Origin: Streblospio benedicti
Lineage: Eukaryota; Annelida; Polychaeta; Spionida; Spionidae
Length of the DNA stretch: 64,000 bases
Direction of reading: 5' to 3'
Assembly (NCBI GenBank): GCA_019095985.1
Contig: CM032660.1
Location: 33,597,556-33,661,555, forward strand
The translations under genes were made by a program, and so were the position numbers. The notes under the pieces were generated by a model that saw nothing but the letters and a program-made list of their open reading frames with translations, ran no database searches and was not told the origin of the DNA. Numbering within the stretch: the stretch's first letter is position 1; the number at the start of each line of letters is the position of its first letter. Shown in pieces: positions 1 through 12,724 of this stretch.

Positions 1-49
1 TGGAGGTGGTCTCAATAGAGGTAGTCTTATTTAGAGGTTTCACTGTATT
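1..49. mobile_element. Right end of a pogo-like MITE
   Basis: The window opens inside a short repeat that reads gaggtttcactgta at its right edge, preceded by 'ggtggtctcaatagag'. The same end (GAGGTTCTACTGTA or its complement TACAGTAGAACCTC) recurs many times in this window, see 14083-14254. The element is cut by the window edge. The family call rests on TA-flanked CAGTRGAACCTC ends, which are typical of pogo/Tigger-type DNA transposons. Confidence 0.5.
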
Positions 50-1633
50 AAAGCTGCTCAAACCACATACAGTACAGATGACCCACATGTGGGTGACTGA
101 CGTGTTGGACCAGGCCCATATTGCTCACAATGATGCTAATCATGCCGCCTCTGGAGTGGTCACTTCAGCCTCTTGATGACCTCACGATGACCACTAAGAA
201 GGTCAGGAATATGCCTACAGTCAATATAGTCCGCTGCCAATCTACTCGTGAAAGTTATATGCATACGGTAGTTCTTAAATATGAATTGGTGAATGGGATC
301 AACCATGGATATACTGAAAAGGGCAGTTCAAATTAAAACTAAAGTTCAAATTAGTACTCAAAATGTAAGAGGTTTATCTATTGATATTGAATAGACTGTA
401 TTAAAGGTCTTGCATAATATTATTAAAAATAATGTGCAGTTTAGTATTTTGACAATCACTGGACACAGAAAGGAACTACAATAATTTACAACAGAATTTG
501 TGGGTAGTACATTGGATTACTTTTATTTAGAATCACCAAAGCACCAGGTAGGATACTAGATATTTGTGGTTACAATACGGCTGTGGCCAGTGATTTTCAA
601 AATACTTGTAGAAAAACAAAAACTTAAAAACTTGCATTCTGCAAGATATTAGAATCTATTTTCTTTTATTTCAATTAAGAGCTTAAAAACCCATCTTCTC
701 ATCTACCTGTGATAGTACAGACCTGGTTAAATGACAAGCATGTTTTAAAACCGGACATTTATTAAGGATGCTACGTAAATGTTCAACACAAAATGCCCAG
801 TTTGAAGATGTAAACACTGCAGAAACAATTTATTAGTCACATGTACTGCAGCCGCACATATTATATTGGCTAAATCCATAGACAGAGGATGATAAGCTTT
901 GTTATGTGCACCTACAAGGTCCACATAATCCCGTGCAGAACCAAACCACAGTATTCAGTCCACAACTGGCCCCACTAAAATAGGTCAAATCAATGGCAAT
1001 TGTATCATTACATTAACAACAATAACTTCAACCTGTTCAAGTGTTTTAAGCTAACAATCCATTCAGTCTGATGTTGTAACAATACATACAATGTAAATGA
1101 CAACATACACAACAGGCATGATTGCTGGCATTGTAGTTTGATTTTACATTCTCATGATAAAATAATCTTAACCATAAATAAGTAAAAACCGTTCAACTTC
1201 ATATTATTCTCAGGCACACACTCAAATCTAAGTATCATCGAGATGAACTAATATTCGGTCATAACTCTCTCTTTTCTCTATACCAAGCAAGCTCCTACCA
1301 CTGCATTCGCATAGTTGAAAACAGGTTTTACAATCCTAAACCTTCTGGCCGTAGGGCCACTTGATGAAGTTAAATGGAGACTTAGTGTTGTATGACCTGT
1401 CTTCAGCTATGCCAATCCAGTAGTAGTAACTTCCTTGCTAAAGAGAAGAATAGAATCAAACACACTTGCAAACTTGATAAAACATACACAAGAACATCTT
1501 CTAATTAGTTATCATTGTTGTTGGTCCTTGAGATGCACTCGCCAGCACCTCGACATACGTTAGCAGCTCGTCACATGTACATTTTAGTGACGTGACAATC
1601 TGTTGACCTATGTCGATGTGGGTGTGTGTGCAT
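50..1633. other. 3' flank of the PAH-domain gene
   Basis: AT-rich sequence downstream of the minus-strand PAH gene. The TTTATT at about 665 would read AATAAA on the minus strand and could be a poly(A) signal, but there are several such hexamers and none stands out. No further coding exon, RNA gene or clear repeat was seen here. Confidence 0.4.
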
Positions 1634-4600
1634 CTACTGACTCTCGGGCATTGATAGTGTGAGTATAATCTCCATTTTATGCATAAACTCATTAATAAGG
1701 TCTTCATGACCAGCCAGTAGTTCAAGTATAAAAGTTGTTGTGCCGATCGCAACGTCCGCGAACGTGCGATCGCCATTCCGGATCTGTCGCTGCACATCGC
1801 CTAGCGTGGCGTTGAACGTGCTGAAGGCGCCGGGTTTATCCACGAGTTTCTTGTACACCTTCTTCAGGAACTCGTCAGTGATTAGCTGTGCGCGGCCATC
1901 CGGGTCACGGAAAGATTGAGGGCTGGTCATTGGCGCTGCATTAATAGCGATAATAACCTTTGTTTAGATAAGAGTTCAGTTTAACCTACATTACTAGTCA
2001 ATTAGGATATTCTAAATTCTCTATAGAAAGTTTGTTCTTACCACTGTATTAATATAGCTTAATGTAGTAGAACCTGCCTTCGGCAATATAGTCTTATAGT
2101 GGTAGGAACATGTTTGCAGTTGAGAACAGAGAGAAAGGATTCAAATGACTGAATAATATCTGTAAGGAAGCATGCTTGCATAGTATGAAAACACTGCATC
2201 AATAGCTTCCCAGTGTTAACAAAAATGATTTACAGTACACCATTTTAATTCATGTTTGCTAGCTTTAATATTTAAGCTGCAGCAGGTCCTCTCATACTTA
2301 TTTAATATATATCAAAACAATGACAATTCTTTCTATTTGGTTTATGTCCAAAGTGTCCTAAATGTTTTTCAAAATTTTGAAAACAACATTTAGGACACTT
2401 TGGATATAAAGCAGGTACAAAGAATTGTCATTGTTTTGAGCTATGTTAAATAAGCATCTGAATTCAAAGATACAAAGAGAAGACTACATTTAAGGACTTT
2501 TGACATTACCTTGGACACCGCCCACAGCACCTTCCTCCTCCCAGCCCACTGCACCTCCACCCTCGGCTCCCATCGATGCTCTGCTGGGCTCTTTGGGTCT
2601 AGCTCCTCCACCCAGCCAATTTGTGGCATCCTCAAGCTCTAGGGGTTCCGTCACCGTATTCGTGGACATTGATAGGATAGCCGGGTCATCTGGCCAGTCC
2701 ACATGTGGGTCTGCAATCGTAAATGTTGTGGTTTATAGGGCTGGTTAAGTCTTGTCTTATCGCGCCTTTGTTTTGTTTTTGGACTGGCACAATGGTCATT
2801 GGCACACAATATTCCAACCCAATGACCTGTGCTTAATAAATTGTAGTGACAGTAATTGTAGTGACAGTTATACTTGTAGTGACAGTAATTGTAGTAACAG
2901 TAATAATTGTAGTGACAGTAATTGTAGTGACAGTAATACTTGTATTGACAATAATTGTAGTGACAGTAATAATTGTAGTGACAGTAATTGTAGTGACAGT
3001 AATACTTGTAGTGACAATAATTGTAGTGACGGTAAGTAGCATGAAGTAGTTTGCTCAACAACCATCACCAGACTTGACCAGAAATCGAATTCAAACCGTT
3101 CTGGTCTTGAATCAAATTTGGTGACAAGAGCCACATACCTGCTGTGTTTGGCGCTGTGAGGCCCCAGTCAACTGCAGAGTCAACCTCCACTTCCAGTGGC
3201 TGCGAGATTCGATGCAACCTCAGGCTTGGGAGAGGGTCGTCCTCCAGGGGTGGTGGGGGCTCTCTGCGCCACGGATCGCCTTTGGGAGAATACAGAGGAG
3301 TAAGACATCAGAATAGAATAGAATACAATAGAATAAAACAGAAACATCTACTCTCGATTAAATCCAGAGAAATATGATTAAAATGAAATATACAAAAATC
3401 ATAACATCACCACATGCATTCTTTCTACCTTCATTGTATATCACAGAGTGTACAGTATAATCGGTTTTTCCATTCTGAGTATAACATGAAACTTGGATAC
3501 TAAAATTTTATCGCACATTTCAATTCTACTCCTAATATTAAATATGTACCACCTAATGATCACATCGAAAGTATTGATAATGTTAAGTACCGTATCGTGT
3601 AAAACAGCTCTTCCATCTAAAAATTTGCTTAAAAGATCCTCTCTAGTTTTCTTTAATAGGAAATTTATTCATGCATAGATGGGCACAATGCATATTTCAA
3701 CAATAGTCTTAAAGAGTAAACTTTTTACCTCATTATTGTATTGTCTAAAATATTTTATAACAATAAGTTTTTACCTATATAATGGATAAAATGCTGGTAG
3801 ACATACTTGTCTCGCTCTAAGTATTAAAAGTACTGGGATGGTATTGAGTTGAACTAAAAGCTTAGGAATGATCACTTAAGAATATGGCAGGAGACGCTTG
3901 CATAAATATTGAGATTGTATACTATTGTATTACTGAAATTTTGTTTAAACGTATAACTGAAATTATATATATACAATTGTTTCCCAAAATGATACAGTGA
4001 TACAGCCAGGATTAAAAAAGATTGGAAGCAAAATATGTTGGGGGTAAGGGTGCAGGCAAACACCATTGGAGACTACTTTTCTAGGCATGCCCATCCCCAC
4101 CCACCACCGCAAATCGTGGAATTTAGCCATTTTGCATAGCTTCATAACGTGTCTGATGGTGTTTCAGAGAGTAAAGTAACATGAATGACAAAATGTGTTA
4201 AAAGTCAGTTTCAATCCAGGTTTGACAACAAAATCATCCATCCCATACACAAAAGAAAAAAAACAAAAAAAAAACAAGCAAGCATAGGAGGCAGTTGCCT
4301 TCAGTTTCATTCAGGTTTTGACAACAAAAAATCCCTCCCACACAAAAAAAAAACAAAACCAAAACAAAAAAAACATAGCAGGCCGTTGCCATGTGCTCCC
4401 ACCTTGTGTTACATGCAGTGATATCTCATCTGTGGAGATCTGCAATTCTTTGGGTACGATGCGGTTGAAACGCTCTGCCAGACCTACGTTGCCATTGAAT
4501 AAGATAACAATAGACCTTTTGAATTCTCTATCAGTATAGATATTGTCTGTGTAAAGACTAATAAAGTACTCATATTGCTCTACTTCCTCAGGTAACAAAT

Positions 4601-6740
4601 CCCCGAGGAGTCTCTCTTGAAAAGAGTCATAGTCCTGTTGACTGGAGTAGGACCAGAAAGATTCCGCGCGGGAGATGATAGCATCAGATTCTTCACGGGA
4701 AAGGATTTCATTGTACGCATTCATCTGAAGTGAAATATAAAACGAAATGGTCACCATCAGTATTGAGTACGTAAAGTCACACTTATGCAAAATAAACACC
4801 CACCCATTTCAAGAGATATGCATGCATACATTTGCACATGCAAGATTTCATCTTTTACTACAAAGATTACAAACAAACAATTAAAATTATATATAGTTAC
4901 CAACACTACGTGCTTAAACGTGCAAAGTTTTTAAACAACATAAGTCAAAACTTAAATAATAACAAGATTGGAAATATATGTTTACCAAGTCAAACTTCAT
5001 TGTTTGAAAAATGATAAACTCCCTAAGAGGCTTACATCCAGGATGGAGCCAGGAGCGCTGGCTGTTGCCCCTCCTGAGGGGAGGTCGAGGCTGAGGGAGT
5101 CTCGAGAAGACGACTTGCTCAAGAAGGACGTGGTCATCTCTCCAACCGGAGACCCACGCGCCGTGGGGTTGGGTGAGATGGGGGGCCCGCCACCCAGGGC
5201 AGGCGAGCCACTACCCAGGAGAGAGGACACACCTGCAAGAGATTTCATTTACAGCACTCAAATCTTCTGAAGAATAGCTGACATCAAAGTTTACTTTGAG
5301 TTTAGAGCGTTTCTTAGTAAGGAAAAAGGAATGAGCAAGAAGTTGCAATGTTAAAACATTGCCTTTCACATTTTCATGTTATCTAATTTTGAAATTTTAT
5401 GCTAGGCAGTCAAGTGCCGTTTTAAAATGTCATATATTCATAGTGCAAGTAACGTCTCCCTGATAAAATCCTTTACCTTTATCACCATGCACACACTGTC
5501 TACCTATTGGGTCATATTTTACACATTTTTCTATGTTCATTTTAGAAGGAGTACTTTAACTTGTTCTTGTATTATAAAAAGGGTACTACCCACCTTCAAA
5601 AGAGGACACAGCCCTCATAGGGGACGAGCGGCAAGGCGATTCCTTCGGCGAGACATCGCGGGATGACGTCAGTACCGGCGACACGCTGGGAGAGCCACTC
5701 CCAGGGGAGGCTGGTGGCGTGTACCCTGGGAGCATGGGAGGGCCCTTCAAACACTTTTTTACAGAGTTCCTTAATTCCTCCTCATCAGTCAATGTGTACG
5801 TTAGTGATCTTTCTCGTACTGGTTCTTTATCTGACCACGCCACTGGGCTTGGTGACCTTTCTTCCTGACTAAGTGACCCTTGACCCGGTGATTTTTGACT
5901 TGGTGATCTATGAAGAACTATGGGGGATTTTTGCCTTGGTGTCTTGCGCCGTTTCGATCTTTGAAGAACTATTGATGTTTTTGGCCTTACTGACCTGAAA
6001 CCTTGTGATTCTTGATTTTGGCTGGGTGACATGCTCCTTTGTGAATCTTTATGTGACTCTTGCATCGGATAATGTTCGCTCTCTGGCAGCTGATCCAGTG
6101 ACTTTTGCTCTGGTGACCTTTGTTCTAATAACTTTTGCTCTGATGACCCTGCACTTAGCAAGGCAAAGGTTGGTGATCTTTTCGTTTGTGAACTTTGGCT
6201 TATAGTTTGCAATTCTTTACCTGGTGAACCATGATGTTGAGACGCACGCTTTGGTGACCCATGACTTTCCAGTTCATGTTCATCGTTTGTTAAGTCTTTG
6301 GCAACAGACTCCTCACTTGACGATGCTGTCAATTCAGACACTTGCACAGAACTATCGCCACTCTGTAGAGCTTCTAAGCTCTCTGTCTCTTTATTCTGCT
6401 CCTCTTCCTCATCCTGAACACTCAATGTCTCCATCGAAGAGATCATGGGTTCCGCCTCCTCATCTGATGAAACCTCATGCGCATCCTCTCCATTTTTGCC
6501 ATTTAGATGCCCATTGGGTGAAGCACCATGTCCATTTGGAGACAGCTGTCCTTCTGAGGATGATACTGATGAGGCGTCCTTGTTTGAAGTTGCAGCTTCT
6601 GGGGACTGCTTTCCTTCCGTGCTGCCAGCAGACATGGTGCGCTGTGCCCTCTCCATCTTTAGAGCTTCTGGAGATCTCGTTAGGGGAGAAGTGGTACCCG
6701 GGTCGTTTCCAGATTGCTCAGAAAGGGACTCCTTTTCCAT
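1634..6740 (-). CDS. Ser/Pro-rich nuclear-type protein with two PAH (Sin3-like) domains, six exons
   Basis: Six minus-strand exons join in frame: 6740-5594, 5232-5036, 4724-4403, 3279-3139, 2710-2510 and 1935-1634 (2310 nt, 769 aa plus stop), every junction GT-AG with matching phase. Residues 1-450 are low complexity: a Ser/Glu-rich acidic stretch, many SP pairs, and a basic patch RSKRRKTPRQK. Exon 3 (residues about 449-545) carries a PAH-like helix bundle ending YEYFISLYTDN, EFKRSIVILFNGN, LAERFNRIVP; exon 6 carries a second, FSTFNATLGDV followed by ILELLAGHEDLINEFMHKM. The LF.GN/LL.GH plus L...FN pattern is the hallmark of PAH domains, which in Sin3 and GON4L bind short amphipathic helices of transcription factors. 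No Sin3 HDAC-interaction domain or SANT domain is present. A nuclear co-regulator role is inferred. A 5'UTR acceptor (aaacag) lies just upstream of the ATG. Confidence 0.8.
2297..2455. repeat. Near-perfect 75-bp palindrome in the last intron of the PAH gene
   Basis: The left arm (2297-2370) and right arm (2383-2455) are inverted copies: caaaacaatgacaattct pairs with agaattgtcattgttttg, and gtccaaagtgtcctaaatgt pairs with acatttaggacactttgga. The loop is about a dozen bases. The outer edges TTATTTAA and TTAAATAA also pair. It looks like a foldback MITE; if transcribed with the host intron it would form a long hairpin. Confidence 0.75.
2755..3125 (-). mobile_element. tRNA-derived SINE interrupted by a minisatellite
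   Basis: On the minus strand, 3125-3045 contains a B-box-like ggtttgaattcgat followed by tctggtgatggttgttgagc, matching the body of the SINEs at 9842 and 8730-9010. After the minisatellite the SINE resumes at about 2838-2790 with caggtcattgggttg and atattgtgtg, again as in the 9842 copy. The element lies in the intron between PAH exons 4 and 5. Confidence 0.65.
2840..3033. repeat. 12/15-bp minisatellite
   Basis: About 14 tandem units of the form ttgtagtgacag(taa), alternating 12- and 15-base versions, with a few substitutions (for example ttgtattgacaa). Because the unit lengths are multiples of three, all six frames stay open, giving spurious Thr/Val- or Cys/Asp/Ser-repeat reading frames. 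It sits inside a SINE copy. Confidence 0.9.
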
Positions 6741-6850
6741 TTTGATCTAGAATACGCCTGTTTGTATTTTTTCTATAGATGCGACAATGACGTTTGTCTC
6801 CCTATAAGAAAAAATGCCACTGTCTTAACTTAACGTAATTAAGGTACTAA

Positions 6851-7137
6851 GGCATCGACCATTTGATCTCAGGGGGGTGGGGGGGGGCAGCTATTTTCAC
6901 CATAGCTTCAATTATTTTTTTCATGAAATTTGACATCTAATTCTTTTTTTCTTAGATTACTGAACCTCAATTATTTTTTAAGCTGTATAAAGCTGTTTAA
7001 AGCCATATTTGACAATTTCTTTTCTAGCCAAATGAAACCTTATCATTTATTACACCAATTTTCAGCCTTGCGTTATTTTTTTTTCAATATTTTTGCTGCC
7101 CCCCCCCCCCGTCCCCTGAGACGAAATGGTGGATGCC
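6851..7137. mobile_element. 287-bp MITE with Harbinger-like TAA target duplication
   Basis: Left end ggcatcgaccatttgatctc is mirrored at the right end, whose complement starts ggcatccaccatttcgtctc. Both inverted repeats run on through a G-run into ggcagc, about 40 bp in all. The element is flanked by TAA on both sides (6848-6850 and 7138-7140), the 3-bp TWA duplication typical of PIF/Harbinger elements. The interior is AT-rich and non-coding. It lies just upstream of the PAH gene start. Confidence 0.7.
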
Positions 7138-8729
7138 TAAAGCAAACATCATTGATTGCACAATTAATGTAATTTCTTTCTATTACGAGCGCAGACGCAC
7201 AGTATTATTAGGGAATATTCATGAAATATGTTAAGTGAAATATTTCACATAGAAGAATGAAAAGATGTCTATGATAATCGAATGTTTATTGTTTATTATG
7301 CAATAAGCGGCGATCCGGGTATGTCTACACCTAGTGCTTTTATACTTTTATATCGAGTGAAACGAGATCTATAGACATTATGCATGACACTAGCAAGTTC
7401 AAATTGTACGTTTTCATGGTCAAGTGTACCCACATTTTTCATTGGAAACGAACCCTATTATTAATTACATAAACAACACTAAACGGGGAAAAAACTAACC
7501 TGACTTGGAATTTGCGTTTTCATCAACGTTAACGGTTGTTTTCAAGACTATCAAACGCCGTTTCTCTACCTTTGATCGCATTAAGAAACAGAATGTGTTA
7601 AAATCAGATTAATGCTATGAATAGACATGCAAAAGCAGTACCTTGAAATTACCGCATAGTATGCGGGAATGCCATTTTTTGCAAAGGTCTATGTATACTC
7701 TGCGAATATCTGCGCTGCACGTACAAATGTGGCTCTGTATCTGTGTACGACCAATGTGGAATAAGTGGTCTTATACATTTAGCTGTTGGCTACGGTTTGG
7801 TTGAGCTAGGTTTTCTGTGAGTGGGCTGTTTGTTTGGAAGAACAATCCAAAGTCAGAAGAAGGGATGTACATGCAGCTGCAGTAAGACACACAGCGGGTG
7901 AAGCTTAGAACACTACTCACGCTCCAAGCTTTCATAAAGTGAGGCTATCATAAAAAGACCACCTCTCTATTTAGACCATTTGAGACCAGTCCAATCAGTG
8001 GCCGTAATACAGTGGTTCTACTGTAGTGCTGGCATGCACACAGACACTTCGATGGCGTAATTGCTATAAATGGTCATATTCAGAAATGAAACTAGGACTA
8101 ACCGTATACAGTTGTATATAACCCTATTACCAGGGCGATCCTTTCAAGCAGTAGAGCCAGTAAATAGGCGTCCACTAATCTAATGACCGCTGCCGGTCTG
8201 CCGGGCCGGCCGTGCCCGAGGCTGTGCTGATGCATGGCCACTGCAAGCTGTGGTGAGTTAGTGGACGCATGATCAATTGGTCATGACAGATAGCAGATGT
8301 AGACTCTGCACTGTTCATGTATATTTGTATATAGGTGAGGTGAGCATCCGTGAAGATAACCCCTCTCTTCTAACCTGACCACTTGAGACCAGTCCATCAG
8401 GTGGTCTTACTAGGGAAGTTGTGGATGAGTTTTTTTTGTAAATGGTTCAATAACAATGCATGTGTCTACAATACAGCATTAAATGAGTCATGGGGTGTTA
8501 CCAACGTAATTTTAGCTCTCGATCAACGAGTCAACCGCGTGTATAACACAGCAGCCACCAAGCGGCGGCGTAAAAGAATCAAGACTTCTTCACAAACAGA
8601 TCAACATGAACCCCCATACATAGATCAACTATGTATTCACCAAGGCCAACCAATGTTTGGCCTTAATAGATGTAAATGTAAATGTACAAGTTATATAGTC
8701 TAATATCCATACGCTCAATCGACTAAACA

Positions 8730-9010
8730 TTATTTGCACCAGGCCATTAAAAATTTTGCCAACCTATATTTTTCTCAACTCCCTGAGGAGCGTGTACAGC
8801 ACATCGCTACCGTAACGCAGACGTGCTTATCACTCACATTAGCGTCCACTCGCCTGACCTGTACCTATTTAACGTGTAGGGACCACGGAGCAGTGTGCAA
8901 ACTGTTTGAGTTAGGTTTGCTCAACACCCACCACCAGACCCGACTGGGAATCGAACCCACGACTTTCTGATCACCAGTCCAACTCCCTACACATTCGGCC
9001 ACGGAAGCAC
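8730..9010 (-). mobile_element. tRNA-derived SINE, nearly full length
   Basis: Read on the minus strand from 9010 it starts gtgcttccgtggccgaatg (A-box region), then has a clear B box (gggttcgattcc) and the shared body tctggtggtgggtgttgagc. It ends near 8735 with ggcctggtgcaaataatg, matching the tail of the plus-strand copy at 9842-10160. Nearby 'gtaaatgtaaatgta' at about 8665-8690 may be a detached simple-repeat tail. Confidence 0.75.
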
Positions 9011-9841
9011 AAGTAATAGAGATGTTCAACTGTACCTATCCATATGCATGGGACTATGCAGTCACGAGCATAATTGCATCACCCCCAATCACTCAAACAC
9101 AATAATCCCTGATCCAGCACATGAGATTTGGACAGATTAACGATCCATACTGGATCTGGGAATCCGAGACATGGTTATTGCTGGCTGATCTTGCCGCCAT
9201 GGGACAACCAATGGAGCAGTGTGTGCAATATGCGGATGTAAACGTGTTTGTGGACAGTCGCAATTCATTTTGTATCTTGCTCTTGTGACATTACGTTCAC
9301 ACCCATGTTGCCCGAGCAAGGTATCATCTACCAAGTGTTAATTGATAGATGTAGTCGGTGACTACCTTCTCAGCGGAAGATGATTCACACCACGCCATTC
9401 AGGCATCCTCATCATGCTGTATTGGCTGTCTTAACTCCCTGGGGAGTGTGCAGTACTTGGTGTTTGTTCCTCCCATTGTAAGATGGAATAACGCATTGTC
9501 ACCAGTCGGTGACATATGCATTGAACTTTACGAAAGTCGTTGTTTTCGTACTACATTCAATTCACCACATATACAGTGTTAGACATGAAGCAGACAGCAT
9601 GCACGCAAACATTAGATAATAAGCCGATTATGTTTGGCTTTACAATACCAAATATTACAGTTTTGTGGGTGTTTTTGTTTTTTGTTTGTTTGTTTTTGTT
9701 TGATGTTATTTTATTTTTTTTTTTTTTTGGGGGGATGCGATTGTGATAGGGGTTTACATATAACATTGCAGCAGATTTGAAATACCTTGTATGTGAAATA
9801 CTTATAATTGTTGACCGCATGGTGTCACTGTTCATAGTTGT

Positions 9842-10160
9842 GTGCTTCTGTGGCCAAGTGATTAGCGGGTTGGACTTGTCATCAGAAGGTCGTGTGTTTG
9901 ATTCCTGGTCGTGTCTGGTGGTGGGTGTTGAGCAAACTCACCCTTAAATCGTTGCACACTGCTCCATGAGACCTCCACATTAATCAGATACAGGTCATTG
10001 AGTTGTAAGAGTGAGTAAGATATTGTGTGAGTGATTAGCATTGTGCGCTGGATGTGCTGCCTGTGCAAGTATGAGAGAAATGATCAATTGACAGAATTGA
10101 TCAATAAGTGCTGCCAATTGCCTGGTGTAAAATGTAGTCACGAGAACAAGACTTGGATCA
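9842..10160 (+). mobile_element. tRNA-derived SINE
   Basis: The head has an A-box-like tggccaagtgattagcgggt and a B-box-like gtgtttgattcc about 40 bases later, as expected for a pol III promoter of tRNA origin. The unrelated body (tctggtggtgggtgttgagc, then caggtcattgagttg) is shared with the copies at 2755-3125, 8730-9010 and 15655-15860. The copies have diverged, so the family is not recent. Confidence 0.75.
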
Positions 10161-12007
10161 CGAATATAACCCACCATCATATGACATTATGGCCCATATT
10201 GATGTCCATGTAGAACAAGAAAGGGTCTAGTCTATTAAATAGACCTCTGGAGCTCGTCTGGGCTAGTCTATTGAACGGTCAGTTGGTCAGTTGCAGTGAC
10301 CAGGGGGTGGATTACAGGGGGATTAACTACTGGATTAACGCTAATTGGCCTGCTGGGGTTTAATGATGGAGTTTATAATGTTGTTAATTCAAAGTTGAGC
10401 TGGGATATGGGGATGATAGATTATATTGGATTAAAATGGTTTCAACAACATATATGCATTGGATACACACTTTCATAGCCATGGCCAGTTTACGGAAATC
10501 TCCTTCATAGTGCATGCAACACTAGCAGATACAGGTTTTTAGAAAAGTGAGAGGGGGACCCAAACGAGATTTTGTATGGCGGCCATGCCAAAAAACATAT
10601 AATTTGGTAGGGGAAAAAGACACACACATGTACCCTCTGAATCTGCTCATGGACGTCCGCATACGTATAACATTGGTTTTTCAATGACTTGTGGATTTAA
10701 TAATGTGTTCAAAATATATGTAGCTGGTTCCTATTTGGCAAAATTGCACTTTCAAACTTCTCTATATATCATATGGTATGTTTTCGGATAATTTCGAGGA
10801 TGAGGCACTGTTGTAATATTGCAACATGTTTTGGAAAAGCAATAAGAGTGATTATTCATCTGCACATCCGCAAACTCCCGACTGCTACCAAACAGCATAG
10901 ATCACCCGGATTAACGGATAATCCCATAAGATTAACGGCGGTAATCCAATAAGTTAATGTGAGCGTATCTGTATAATGGCGCCATCGGGATATCTCTATT
11001 GGTGGAATAAGGGTATTAGCTGAGCGGGGGTTTATTAGACTGATTATTATGTGATTGGAGGCAGGATTAAAAGATAGACATGATTTATGGTGATATAGAC
11101 ATCTACATGTATAGGCAATAAAGATGTTATGCTTGCATTTCTGCGTAATGTGTGGCCCCCATAAGATATTTTGTGAACACTTCATAGCGCAGTATTTGTC
11201 TGTTTATCAAAGTGGAAGCAGTCTTATGTAGACCTGTTCAGATGTGAAAGGAGAAGCATGTGCATTGTGTCTCATTAAACGCAGGTGTCCCTGCATTGTG
11301 CATTCCCATGCTCATGTAAAAAAAACAAGTCTGTCTAACAGGGGCTTGACATCAAAATAATATCTTTTTATATAAATAATCGTGAATTTCAGATAGGGGC
11401 AGGCATCAATATGAACCTGCTCGACGAGCTAATTTAGAACATGCAGTGAGACAGGATAAAACTATTGCACTGGTGAAAAGACAGGCTCATGCAGTCTGAG
11501 ATGATAGAAACATGTATCCAGCGGGTCTCATAGCATCAAAGGACCACGTGACGATGGGTCACATGACCAGACATCACGTGATACAGCTGTTCATAGTTTC
11601 CTTTATGCTTAATTAGCTATTGTGCGTGTGTTGTGATGTATTTCTATGAGAGACTCCAGCATCCACAACGGACCCGGGTAGCGGTGCAGTGTGTGTTACG
11701 TTGGAGCGCCCAGCTGGTTTCATTCTTACCCTGCGAGTGGCATGGATGTAGTAAAACCTATAATAAAACTACCTGGAAATGGCATCAAGTGGTCCTAGTT
11801 GAGAGGTGGTCCCTGACGTTTGGCAGTGGTTTCTTAATTAAACTTTATGAAGGTTTGGCACTACGAGAAGTGGTCATATTACGGAGGCGGTCTCTTGATA
11901 GAAGTGGTCTTGACTGGAACTGTACAGAATATACACGTGTTCACCTGATGGTTAGAATCCAATGCACGCAAATACACAAAAAGGTGCACGTGGGGCGTGT
12001 TTGGGTA

Positions 12008-12027
12008 TGACGTCACGGATGACGTCA
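12008..12027. promoter_or_regulatory. Pair of perfect CRE palindromes
   Basis: TGACGTCA at 12008-12015 and again at 12020-12027, on the same face of the helix with 12-bp start spacing. TGACGTCA is the full CREB/ATF site. No nearby gene start was identified, so a function is unproven. Confidence 0.4.
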
Positions 12028-12694
12028 AGGGCTGGTGAGGTCAAACAAAATGAAGAAATAAAACAAAAACTCCGAGAAGCAACAGCGGAAAACAGTATTA
12101 CCAATAGCCACTAGCGGATGAAATGGGTGGTCGCAGGCTCACCAATATTTGATAACTTGTGTTCTATTGTCATAATATCAGCTAGCAAAGTGTAATACCG
12201 GGGGAAAACCGGCCTTGGAAACATTCTATCCGCACGTGTTTGTTTTTTTCAGGTCTGCGGTGTCTACAGCGTTTCCCGCATGCTCTGACAACTGCATGAA
12301 CACTCATTTATCTTTAGGATCCCCAAAGGTTTTTTTGCCGTTGACTGGCAGTAGAGTAGACTCGCGGTCTGTTGTGCCCTGGGCATTAGACAATACGCTT
12401 ACACGAGAAAGTGTCATATGATGGTAACACGCGTATTACAGAGGTGGTCCCCTTATGAAGGTGGTCTTCATTTGGGGTATCCACTTACTCTCACATACGG
12501 CTGAGCCCAGACACGAGCAGTGATCATTCACCTGTATTTGCTTAATGCATCTTTTATTGGTTCGCAATAAGCGAAATCAATATCACTTATTGATCTGCTG
12601 CAGCCTGTATCACCCGGCACAGTGGGAGAGCGCAACCACTGAAACGTTATGATCGAGGCTACGTAATGGATTATCTTGTATTGATCGGATTAAT

Positions 12695-12724
12695 GGCGGC
12701 GCCGACGGCGGCGGCGGCGGCGGC
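12695..12724. repeat. CGG trinucleotide run
   Basis: An interrupted (GGC)n array of about nine units. Similar runs occur at 33904-33926 and 40285-40310. Confidence 0.8.

Noticed and set aside
2840-3033. CRISPR-like array
   Set aside because: Units are contiguous with no spacers, and the genome is eukaryotic.
2651-3134. Long overlapping open frames on both strands with Thr/Val or Cys/Asp/Ser repeats
   Set aside because: They are translations of the 12/15-bp minisatellite; unit length divisible by three keeps every frame open.
9540-9746. Phe/Leu/Val-rich frame that looks like a membrane segment
   Set aside because: Arises from a T/G homopolymer tract at 9660-9735.
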